Assembly: GCF_030269925.1 (NCBI RefSeq)
Contig: NC_085130.1
Location: forward strand, 1,934,501-1,998,500
Direction: 5' to 3'
DNA: 64,000 nucleotides
Source of the DNA: Bombyx mori
Lineage: Eukaryota; Arthropoda; Insecta; Lepidoptera; Bombycidae
In this document: piece by piece, positions 35,902 through 44,758 of the stretch
How positions within the stretch are numbered: position 1 is the stretch's first letter
Layout: every line of letters starts with the position of its first letter
The notes under the pieces: model-generated
What the model was told of the DNA's origin: nothing
Seen by the model: only the letters and a program-made list of their open reading frames with translations
Databases searched by the model: none
Made by a program: the position numbers and the translations under genes

Positions 35902-36975
35902 TAAGCACTATGCTATATATATATATAAAACTGACCATAAAACATAATCCAGCGGATTAAGATCGGGACTAGACGACGGCCAGTCTTCAGCTCTGATGAA
36001 GTCCGAAACGTTCGTTTCCAACCAAGACTGCGTAGACCGAGCTTTATGACCTGGCGCCGAGTCTTGCTGGAAGGACCATTCTTGATTATTGAACATGGTG
36101 TTAAGGGGTTTCACTACCTTCTCAAGAATGGTATCTTGATACACTTGTGCCGATGTTTTGATACCTTCTTCACAAAAGTATGGCTCAGTCACTTTTTCAT
36201 AGCTAATACCCCACCAAACCATAACTGAAGTCGGATAGTGCCCATGTTGCACTCTGTCGCCTAATTGGGAAGGTTCCTTAGAGCTTTGAGCATAAATACG
36301 GTCATTTTGTTTGTTAAAATGTTGCTCAATTGTAAAAAAATTCTCATCCGTAAACAAAAATTTTCTATGACCTCCCTTTGCGTACTGCTTCAGTAGTTGT
36401 TTCGATTTTACCACCCTATTCTCTTTTAAATTATCAGTTAAGAAATGACCAGTTCGTCTCATATAGGCTGCAAGTCTCAAGTCATCTTTTAAAATACGCG
36501 ACATAGTTCTAGGTGCTATCTTCATCTCCCGAGATAAAATCTTTTGCTTTCGGACAGGATTTCTTCGAATTCTTTCCCTTGCTGCTTTGACCACCTTTTT
36601 CGTACGAACACTACGTGGACGGCCAGATCTTTTTCTGTCACAAACAGAGGAGGTCTCATTGCACCTATTAATAGCCCGGTACACAAACATTTTACTAATA
36701 CCAAGCGTATGGAGAGTTTTAAAAATTGCATTTGGCTCCATACCTACTTTGTGTAATGCAATCACAGCGATTCGGTTCGCTTTATCACCCCACTGCATTT
36801 TAATATCGCAAAATATTGTACAATGTATTGGCGCCAAAATGAGAAAACTCAATGAGCAATCATATAAAAATGACAGATTCCAAATTCAAATGTAATATTT
36901 TGTTTATTTTTAATTGTAACAGTATTTATGGCCAGACTAAGTATATACCTATAGTGTAGTATAGCATAGTGCTTT
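35902..36975 (-). mobile_element. mariner-like transposon, mori/maT type (DD37D)
   Basis: Terminal inverted repeats AGCACTATGCTATA occur at 35904-35917 and, inverted, at 36960-36973. TA precedes the left end; the right flank is TT, so the target duplication is imperfect. At 1.07 kb it is shorter than the usual 1.3 kb of mariners. The interior carries the damaged transposase below. Confidence 0.85.
35908..36798 (-). pseudogene. mariner transposase, C-terminus lost
   Basis: From the ATG at 36798 (MQWGDKANRIAVIALHKVG) one frame runs to a TAG inside the left TIR at 35908. In order: a helix-turn-helix region (IFKTLHTLGISKMFVYRAI), a GRPRS hinge, a second HTH (ILSREMKIAPRTMSRIL), then the catalytic triad FTDEN, QQDSAPGHKA and SPDLNPLDYVLW. 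37 residues separate the last two aspartates (DD37D). The protein would cut and rejoin DNA at the TIRs. Right after DYVLWSV the frame enters an AT repeat and the TIR, so the C-terminal 30-40 residues expected for the family are gone. Probably inactive. The open frame over almost 300 codons suggests modest age. Confidence 0.85.
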
Positions 36976-36979
36976 AGTA

Positions 36980-37150
36980 AAGCGTTTTAGCAAATTTATG
37001 TATAAATATATGTTTTGTCTCTGTCACTCTTATTCTATAAACGCGTTAACTGTGCGAGGGAGAGCGTTGTGAATGCATTGATTTTAGATTATTTTCGGGC
37101 ACGTGTAATGGAATAGCATTGAAAAATGGATCCGTGTACGATTGTGATTG
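36980..37150. other. intergenic, no feature seen
   Basis: Short non-coding stretch between the mariner and a decayed SINE. Confidence 0.4.
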
Positions 37151-37154
37151 GTTT

Positions 37155-37330
37155 CAGACGAGTTCACGGCTTACCTAGTTTTGAGTTTTATGGTCCATGG
37201 ACAACAACATTTATGCCGTCGCTTATCTTGAAGCACGAGATGAAAGCATTTATGGCTTTTGAACCGAAGCGGTGTGCCTCGTGACAATACATCTTCCATT
37301 TCTACTGAAACGTCATTATATGGTCACACT
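37155..37330 (-). mobile_element. highly decayed Bm1-type SINE
   Basis: AGACGAGTTCACGGCTTACC, GGTCCATGGACAACAACATT and TTGAACCGAAGCGGTGTGCC follow the order of the reversed SINE with many changes. Confidence 0.5.
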
Positions 37331-37334
37331 AAAC

Positions 37335-38160
37335 GCTGTGGTAGTAGGAGCAATAATAAAAAAAAAATCAAAATAAAATAACAACATCATTAATGTATTC
37401 GAAGTCAATTAAACATGAATTATTGAGAATAACCCATAAAATTACTGGTGAGATCCTGACAAAACTTGAATGGGACCAGACAAGAGCGTGACAAGAGAGT
37501 TTTGAAAAAAAATACAAAAAAAATCATTGAAAGTTTAATCTGTTTTTTTTAATTCGGTGTGGCATTAGGAAATGTTGTGCTGTCCATTAGCACTACCAGT
37601 GGTTGGCAATCGCTAAGCCAATCGCCGGAGCCGGATTCATTCCGTGACGTGCACAGGTACAAAGCTCGTAACCTCACATAGCACAAATCCGTTGCTCTGA
37701 ATGAGGCAATATTCTAAATTTATTAAATCGTTTATATATAAGAATATTAGAATTAAGTTATGATATGAAAAGCCCCAATTCGAAGCAATATGAAGTGTTG
37801 TGCGTTAAAAAAAAAACAATTGTGATTTCTAAAGTTTGTTCTATTTAGGGTGACATTGTGTTAATGTTGCCAGTTATTCGTATTATAATATTTACCATAT
37901 TGTATAATGGTAGCTCGCAGTGCTTTAAAAATAAACGTATTAATGAAATTTATATACTTGTATTGTTTCGGCGTAACTTTAATTTTATTAGATCTTTGAT
38001 GTGGGAGTTCAAAATGAAACGGCTTCGTGGTAATGAACAGTGTTGTAATGTAAAAAAAAATATACTAATATAATAAAACAAAATGTTGCCACTTTATAAA
38101 CAATGATTGTAAAATAAGGCCGGTGCCAGACACGACATGTATCTTTATTAAGGAAAGTTA
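37335..38160. other. AT-rich intergenic DNA
   Basis: No supported gene. A 71-codon frame at 37858-38073 has no motif and no splice context. Confidence 0.4.
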
Positions 38161-38164
38161 TATT

Positions 38165-38385
38165 TTTAAATTTTATTTAGTTTTCCTTGTAGGTATACGA
38201 CAAAGCGAAGATCTTCCACCGAGCGGGTGATATTGCTCGGTAGACCGGCGGTCCGAATGTTGTTGTTCGGAACTTGTATAATATATATATGCAAGCTTAT
38301 CTTGAAAATGTCGTAAGAAAGATTCAGGCATCTCTCAAATATCTTGTGTTCTGTGATAGCTACCGCCACATTCCCAGGAATTTTT
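38165..38385 (-). repeat. unclassified repeat R1, copy 2
   Basis: On the minus strand: TAGCTATCACAGAACACAAG, ATATTTGAGAGATGCCTGAA, GACATTTTCAAGATAAGCTT and ACCGAGCAATATCACCCGCT. It matches 1540-1795 and 63290-63560. Confidence 0.7.
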
Positions 38386-38464
38386 TTTTTCTAGTTTTAA
38401 TGTAGGTAGTCTTCCGAGAATTTGTGTTAACTATAATAATTATATGAAGTTGAAGTCTAATTGA

Positions 38465-38552
38465 ATTGACGATTGTTTCACCCTCTTCAAATCGAAACGC
38501 ATTACGGCTTTGTGGCAGAAATAAGCAGGATTGTGATACTTATCTACAGATT
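38465..38552 (-). mobile_element. Bm1-type SINE fragment
   Basis: TTTCACCCTCTTCAAATCGA, AACGCATTACGGCTTTGTGG and AGAAATAAGCAGGATTG. Confidence 0.65.
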
Positions 38553-38653
38553 TACATTTTTTTACGTTTGAATTTTCATAACACTTGTTAATTCAAATTT
38601 CCTTTGTACTTCATAGGAATTTTTGTAGCTGTCCGCGGGATTTGTGTGCTTCG

Positions 38654-38801
38654 TGCGAGTTTTTTAACGTTCTCGATAGCGTAAAAGTTAAATTTGGATG
38701 GAGTTGGAGCGTTTGCTTACGTTTGCCGCTAGGGGCGCTGTTCGAACTACATACAAATTTGAGTTAACTTTTACGCTATCGAGAACGTTAAAAAACTCGC
38801 A
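38654..38801. mobile_element. foldback MITE with perfect 38-bp arms
   Basis: Arms 38654-38691 (TGCGAGTTTTTTAACGTTCT...) and 38764-38801 are exact reverse complements around a 72-bp centre. A one-armed relative lies at 4147-4250. Confidence 0.85.
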
Positions 38802-39109
38802 TTGAATACACAGAACGATAAAATAATAACAAAAATAACTATCTAAATACATTTAATGAATAAAAAATAGATGGAATTTTAATTTTATTACATTATTATG
38901 TATTACCTAAATAGGAAATTAAAGTAAAAGTTTAATGGAAAATATTGTACGAGTATATAATATATGTAGTTTTGAAAACTAAAAAAAAAAACGTGCTTAA
39001 TTACCAAACCAATTAACAATTAATTTAAACTTTATTTTTACATCATTAATACCGCTCAGGATGTCAGAGTGAAGTTTCAAAATTATTGTATCGTCATTAG
39101 TCCTTGCTG

Positions 39110-39215
39110 CGTGTGGAAATCTTCAAGTTTTCTTCTTCTTCTTCAAGTCTTCTTCTTCTTCTTCTTATTATACAAGTCTTCTTCTTCTACAAGTCTTCTT
39201 CTTCTTCAAATCTTC
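39110..39215 (+). repeat. CTT/TTC trinucleotide microsatellite
   Basis: Interrupted (CTT)n runs spaced by CAAGT units. The serine- and leucine-rich frames across it are repeat artefacts. Confidence 0.9.
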
Positions 39216-39479
39216 AATGTGGATCGGCGGTCTCGAAGTCGGTGGAAATGACGTTCAATGAGGTTCAAAGTTTCTTACTGATGGTAGGAATCTATGATCG
39301 CTCGACTGAGACGAAGAAATCATTTGAGACACATTTTTTTATGGTAAACGGACGGCCTGACTGTGAGTAGGCGGGTCGCTGTCTTATTTAAAGATGTAAG
39401 AGATTCCAAGAATAAATGCAAACGGTGCCTACCGCTCAGGACTCCTTCTGAACCATGGAACTAACTACACACACGCTGC

Positions 39480-39925
39480 TTTTTTTTTTTTTATTGCTTT
39501 GATGAGTGGACGAGCTCACAGTCGACCTGGTGTTAAGTGGTTACTGGAGCCCATAGACATCTACAACGTAAATGCGCCACCCACCTTGAGATAGAAGTTC
39601 TAAGATCTCAGTATAGTTACAACGGCTGCCCTATCCTTCAGACCGAAACGCATTACTGCTTCACAGCAGAAATAGGCAGAGCGCTGGTACCTACCCGCGC
39701 GGACTCACAAGAGGTCCTACCACCGCAGTAATTACGCGAATTATAATTTTGCGGGTTTGATTTTTATTACACGATGTTATTCCTTCACCGTGGAAGTCAA
39801 TCGTGAACATTTGTTGAGTACGTATTTCATTAGAGAAATTGGTACCCGCCTGGGATTCGAACATGGGTGCATCGCTCAACATAAATGCACCGGACGTCTT
39901 ATCTTTTAGGCCACGACGACTCGGC
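39480..39925 (-). mobile_element. Bm1-type SINE, full length with tRNA head
   Basis: The most complete copy. Reading the minus strand, the head starts near GTCGTCGTGGCCTAAAAGAT (A-box region) and GATGCACCCATGTTCGAATC (B box GTTCGAATC). The middle follows (AATTTCTCTAATGAAATACG, TGGAAGGAATAAC-type block, AAATCAAACCCGC, TAATTACTG), then the body and the CACAGTCGACCTGGTGTTAA tail with GCAATAAAAA. Length about 445 bp, as expected for a Pol III-driven Bm1-type SINE. Confidence 0.92.
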
Positions 39926-39934
39926 AGTCAGGCC

Positions 39935-40165
39935 TGGCGTGGAGTACTTACTGCTCTCATCTCTGGGCCAGGGATCTCTAATACCAACGTCCATTTGACT
40001 CCATATAGAAGAGGGCCGTTGGTTTCTTTATAATTCTGTTTGTACGTATTGTTTGGAACCTCTAGCTTTAGGGACAGACATCGGCTCTCTGTATTGTGTA
40101 GGTACCACATATTCCATGGGGAGTGCTCCGAGGGTTTGTTTGAGGCGACTATCCGCTATGACATG
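39935..40165 (+). pseudogene. CR1-like LINE ORF2 fragment
   Basis: GGCGTGGAGTACTTACTGCT, CTGGGCCAGGGATCTCTAAT, TTTGACTCCATATAGAAGAG and ATTCCATGGGGAGTGCTCCG match the reverse complement of 10430-10650, the C-terminal part of the LINE protein. Small gaps break the frame. Confidence 0.8.
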
Positions 40166-40199
40166 TCTTTTTTCAAATGAGGTTGCTTAGAACACTCGG

Positions 40200-40540
40200 T
40201 GGTGAACTGCGATTAGGGTGTGCTCCTGAATTGCCGATGTCCATTAGCGACGCTAACCCCACACGATTGTGTGGGCTATATGATCAGGCAGACAAAGGCA
40301 ATAAAAATCCTAATTCGGCCACAAGCCATACCGATTTCACAAGCCCACTGAGTTTCTCGCCGGATCTTCTCAGTGGGTCGCGTTTCCGATCCGGTGGTAG
40401 ATTCTGCGAAGCACGGCTCTTGCTAGGGTTCGTGTTAGCATCGTCGTCAGGTTTGAGCCCCGTGAGCTCACCTACTAGCCACGGTTACGCTGAAATAGCC
40501 TCTCAAGGCTATCAGCTTAGGTAGGATAAAAAAAAAAACG
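40200..40540 (+). mobile_element. BMC1-like non-LTR 3' end
   Basis: GCCCACTGAGTTTCTCGCCG, TCTCAGTGGGTCGCGTTTCC, GATCCGGTGGTAGATTCTGC, GAGCTCACCTACTAG and CAGCTTAGGTAGGATAAAAA. A typical clean copy; the start upstream of 40317 is uncertain. Confidence 0.85.
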
Positions 40541-40679
40541 ATTTCACGTGTGAAACATGTCGAAATAAAAACGTGAACGTGCCTACTGATGATGACTTTT
40601 GTGCAATATTAATAAAACTCAATGTCATAGGGGTCAGATTTATTCTGGGGTCAGTTCGTCTGTGGAATATCTAATTTTA

Positions 40680-41000
40680 TTAGCGCATTTTTATACAAAG
40701 TCTTTACCAAGAATCTTTTACATCTATCAACTGGTGAAAGACTATTTGTTTTAAGCGACAGTTATGCAATAAGTAATAAATAAATAAATAAATAAAACTA
40801 CTGCAGAACCATTTGTAGTTTAAATTTGAAAAAAAAATATTTAAAAAAATCAGCTATTTCAATGGAGTAAACTTAATTGAAGTTCAATTAAAAACATCGA
40901 ACTGTTGATGCTAATATCAAAGTACCAAAACTTTAGTTACAAATATAAATATCGCTTAGACCAAGTAACCTTTCACCCTTTAATTTAAATGATATTTAGC
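40680..41000. repeat. repeat related to 28780-29400
   Basis: GAAGTTCAATTAAAAACATC and ACTGTTGATGCTAAT at 40880-40915 match 29360-29405. The part from 40735 resembles 28835-28920. Confidence 0.55.
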
Positions 41001-41216
41001 AAGAAAAAATAACTGCAACGGGTAATTTATTAAACAAGAAAGAGTAAGTACTGTACTACTTAGTACTAAGTACTAAGAGGAAGTAATGAGTAAGACACCA
41101 TAAAAATCGTAACCACATTTGTGCCGATTCATTAGATCTGCAAGATAACATGTAAGGAAAACGACATTAAAGTGTGTGTAATTACGGCCATAATATCAAA
41201 ATAATTACATACTTAC

Positions 41217-41367
41217 ATAATGCACGGGAAGCAAAAATGTCGCCTTTCAAACGAAATGACAAGTCTTCGTTTGAATAACGGCTTTCCATTTTCTCTTTTA
41301 ATATCCAAATTGTGTGCCATGATCGGTCATAATGTATAAATTCAGCTGACAGTAGATTTCGCGCCAT
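41217..41367 (-). CDS. candidate first coding exon, unidentified protein
   Basis: On the minus strand the ATG at 41367 opens MARNLLSAEFIHYDRSWHTI, then WILKEKMESRYSNEDLSFRL and KGDIFASRAL. The frame ends in phase 1 at a perfect donor (ATTAT|GTAAGTATG, exon end 41217). Fifty codons of mixed charged and aromatic sequence, unlike the surrounding repeats, look like real protein. No family is recognised and the next exon (left of 41200) was not found. If real, it starts a gene running leftwards through repeat-filled DNA. Confidence 0.5.
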
Positions 41368-41369
41368 TA

Positions 41370-42480
41370 CAAACCTAACCACAGATAAGCGTGTGTTCGT
41401 GTAGAACACAAAATGACTCAAGTTTTATTTTTTCTGAATAAATAAACGTTGTATAACTTATAAATCTTTGTTAGGTTTTATTAGAAAACGTAATAAAATT
41501 TGATTATGGTTTGTGAAAGAAAAGTTTTCAATATGAACGAGTGAAGTTAGAAGTGAGAATTCTGAGAAATGATTATAAAATTAATCGGTTCTTTTTACAG
41601 CAGATTTCAAAAAAGAATATCATCATTACATTAAAAGTTTGGCGTCATTCGCTAAACCCCTTTCGGTCTGCCGGTGGTTCGACGGAAACGATCTCCTCAC
41701 TCGTAAATTATGTGTGAGTAAATAAAATCAAATCAAGGGCAAGAAATGTATTTGTTTTTAAATAAATAATTAATGTTTTTTTGTTTCATTTTACAACCTT
41801 AAAACTAACTTAACAATTTATCTACATAAATTCTTACATAAAATCGGAAATAAATTAGGTATTGACATAAATAAACAATAACACTTTGCTAAAACTGGTT
41901 TTTGCTAAATTATAATGAATGTACATTTTGAAATTGTACAATTAAAGTGATTTCACAGCAACAGGATCTTCCGAATTACATTGTATTGTTTTGGTTCTAA
42001 AGGATTCAATTAGAATTAAAATTAAATGTCAATATGACATTTATTTTGTTCTTATATTTCAGTTTAGGTATTTTCGTTTAATAATTATACATTCTAAAAT
42101 AATAATAAGTTGGATATTTTTAAATGTTGTCAATTTTATGTATAAAATTCGTGTCTTTTAGACATTTTTGAACTACGACCATTTATCATCGTATTATCAT
42201 AGTTATTTTAAACGAATTAGGCTGAATTAAGCAATTCTTTATTCGAAAATCCCTGCGCTTACAAATCTTAATTTCTGACATTAAGGTTTTATTCTTAATT
42301 AAATTAGTGGCTGTGTGATTAATCACTCTTTTGGGACTAAAATAGCTAATATTTAAGATAGCTTCCTGACCGAAATTATACATACATACTGAGGATTAAA
42401 ACAAAGTTCCTGATCTTTAAAGGACTTTTTGACTTTGTCTTTGGAATACAATTAATGTAGGTATTCTAACTATAAACTAT
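41370..42480. other. AT-rich intergenic DNA
   Basis: No supported exon. A brief richer stretch at 41640-41710 lacks splice support. Confidence 0.45.
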
Positions 42481-42485
42481 TTAAA

Positions 42486-42698
42486 TTAATGTTCCGTCAT
42501 ATTGTCATAGCTAATGTCAGCGTGGAACCCGTCAGGGCCTGCGGTGTACTTAACCTTCTGCATCCTGCCGTCGGGCAGCAAAACGTGGTAATGCCCGTTC
42601 GTCTTACCATCCTTCTTCGCCTCGTGGTGACCGTAATAATTGCCTGTGTGGTGATCTCTAACTCTGTAGCCGAATTCATAGTTCGCGGCGTACTGGAG
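42486..42698 (-). CDS. RR-type cuticle protein, last exon
   Basis: On the minus strand the acceptor AAATTCCAG|CTCCAG (exon start 42698) opens a 70-codon frame to TAA at 42486. It encodes QYAANYEFGYRVRDHHTGNY, then the HHEAKKDGKTNGHYHV block and LPDGRMQKVKYTAGPDGFHA, the Rebers-Riddiford chitin-binding domain (RR-2-like spacing), followed by a short ISYDNMTEH end. Such proteins bind chitin fibres in the extracellular cuticle. The signal peptide and N-terminal exons are not visible; they should lie to the right on the same strand. A secreted-protein gene lies 2 kb upstream (44759-46663), but it has its own stop codon. An acceptor 6 bp further in (CTCCAG|TAC) is the alternative border. Confidence 0.85.
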   Translation of the reverse strand, partial: LQYAANYEFGYRVRDHHTGNYYGHHEAKKDGKTNGHYHVLLPDGRMQKVKYTAGPDGFHADISYDNMTEH

Positions 42699-42799
42699 CT
42701 GGAATTTTGAAAAAAATTGTACTGTGAAACACGGCCATGTTGTTTTTGACGTTTGTAGGTAAATAGCTAAGTTCAAGTCACGTGTTGTGGTTGCTTGGC

Positions 42800-42897
42800 G
42801 TGTGACGGAATGATTTAACATTTTTACAGATTTAAGAGGTCTGAATAAGTTGATAATTTGCATATGCATCAAGGACCGATGACAATACAATAACTTT
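42800..42897 (-). repeat. interspersed repeat R2, copy 2
   Basis: TTGTCATCGGTCCTTGATGC on the minus strand, followed by GTTAAATCATTCCGTCACAC. It lies 100 bp upstream of the RR exon. Confidence 0.5.
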
Positions 42898-42899
42898 AT

Positions 42900-43825
42900 G
42901 ATTTCATTCTAATATCCTGATCAGTATCAACGGCATAAAAAAGAAAGATGAAATTGATTTCATTCTACTTCGGTTAACGGCTGTATATGCATGTTTTTAA
43001 GTTTTCGACGATATCTATATAAAATAGTATATAATAATGCAGAAAATAAACGAATAGTGATTAACGATGATATAATAGTTTTATGTTTCGTGGATATGGT
43101 TTCAATATTCGGGAGTCAATGACGACAGACTTTGAAACGGCTGAACTGGGTTTGGCGGGACTTTATTTTGAGAATTTTTCAGGAAGGTAATATCGGATAT
43201 TTTTTTCTTCCAAAAATATAGGGTAGGTACCTGTATGAAATTAATAACCTTCAGAAAGGGTTGATGATTTAACATATTATAGAATTCAAGAAATAATCGG
43301 GGATCCGCAATCGCGCGATCACACGTGTTTTTGAAACAGTCAAACTTCAATTACAAATGGTATCAAATCATTCGAAAGTCAGTAAAATTTAAGATTTCTG
43401 TATACCTATGAAAAATTGGTGCATTTTTCATTACGCATAACTCTCAAAACTGTTCACACAGAACAGGATTTTTACGATTGGCCACGTTCGGTGGGTACTT
43501 GTTATTTTTATTACTGATATTATAAAATTAAATGTGAAAGTGAGTTTGTATACTCGTTTAATCAACCAGGCATATAGAGTAATTGTTCTATATCGACGCC
43601 CGAAAGTCACGTTAGAAATTATTAAGATAATAATTTAAAAAAATTGATAAAATGATAACTTTTTAATATCATAGATCTCCAGTTGGCCAGTCGTGCTTCG
43701 GAACTGCGATACCGATGTGCGAGGGGTGAAGTGCAACAGCAGATTATTTGGTTGAGACCACGCAATGGACGGATTTAAATTTTGAAAGAACTTACTGATT
43801 CACATTAAAACAGTTTTAATAACTT
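42900..43825. other. presumed intron or intergenic, no exon found
   Basis: Contains TE-like traces (GTGAAAGTGAGTTTGTATAC near 43535) and an AT-rich background. Any missing 5' exon of the RR gene was looked for here without success. Confidence 0.4.
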
Positions 43826-43827
43826 TT

Positions 43828-44076
43828 TACTGGTGGTAGAACCTCTTGTGAGTCCGCACAGGTAGGTACCACCATCCCGCCTATTTCTGTCGTGAAGCAG
43901 TAATGCGTTTCGGTTTGAAGGTTGGGGCAGCCGTTGTAACTATATTGAGACCTTAGAATCTATTTCTCAAGATGGGTGGCGCATTTGCTTTGTAGATGTC
44001 TATGGGCTCCAGTAACCGCTCAACAACCAGGTGGGCTGTGAGCTCGTCCGCCCATCTAAGCAATAAAAAAAAAAAA
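43828..44076 (+). mobile_element. Bm1-type SINE
   Basis: ACTGGTGGTAGAACCTCTTG through AACAACCAGGTGGGCTGTGA and AAGCAATAAAAAAAA. Confidence 0.92.
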
Positions 44077-44758
44077 CTGTAACCGCGTCTCTGGTATTTT
44101 TAAACGATTTTTTTTAGAAGTCGATATTCTTTTTTTTTTAATTGTGATTGTGCTATAAACAAATTAATTAAGGAATTCTGATACGTCTTTTATTTTACAA
44201 ACAAATTACAAGCTAATCGTATGTTCTATTACAGAAAATCACTAAGGTATATTTTTAATAAAAAGGAATTTTGTAGGACTTATCAGTTAATATAAATACG
44301 TTGATTAAACTAATAAGTCGTTATTCGTTTCCGCCAATACTCTTCTGTACCGTTTGATGAAGATCGATCATTATAATACAGCAGATATAGCGGTTCTTAA
44401 CACGATCTTGGAGAAAGCCGTGGTTGAAATCTATTAGCTATTAGCAGCATGGGGTCTTTAGTTCTAGAATAATCTTTGCAATGTAAGGCACATTGAATAA
44501 TATTATAATAACGCTTGAAAGGCAAACGTGACTAAGCGACAATAACTGCTTTGTACATAAATGATAGGCAATAACCATATTCGATGCGCAAAAAAAATAT
44601 ATTTCTATTAAAATCATTTCAATCCTACAGCTAGATTCGTTAAAATAGATTTTTTTTCAGGTATTTCAACTTTAAATTAGTCTACTGTAAAGTTCACGCA
44701 TTGTCGCTTAGTCACGTTTGCCTTAGTCACGTTTGCCGTCGATTCAATCGAGAACTTT

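Noticed and set aside
39069..39370. Overlapping serine- and leucine-rich plus frames
   Set aside because: They are produced by the CTT microsatellite.
39800..39925. tRNA-like sequence with GTTCGAATC
   Set aside because: It is continuous with the SINE body and tail and cannot form a proper cloverleaf; it is the SINE head.
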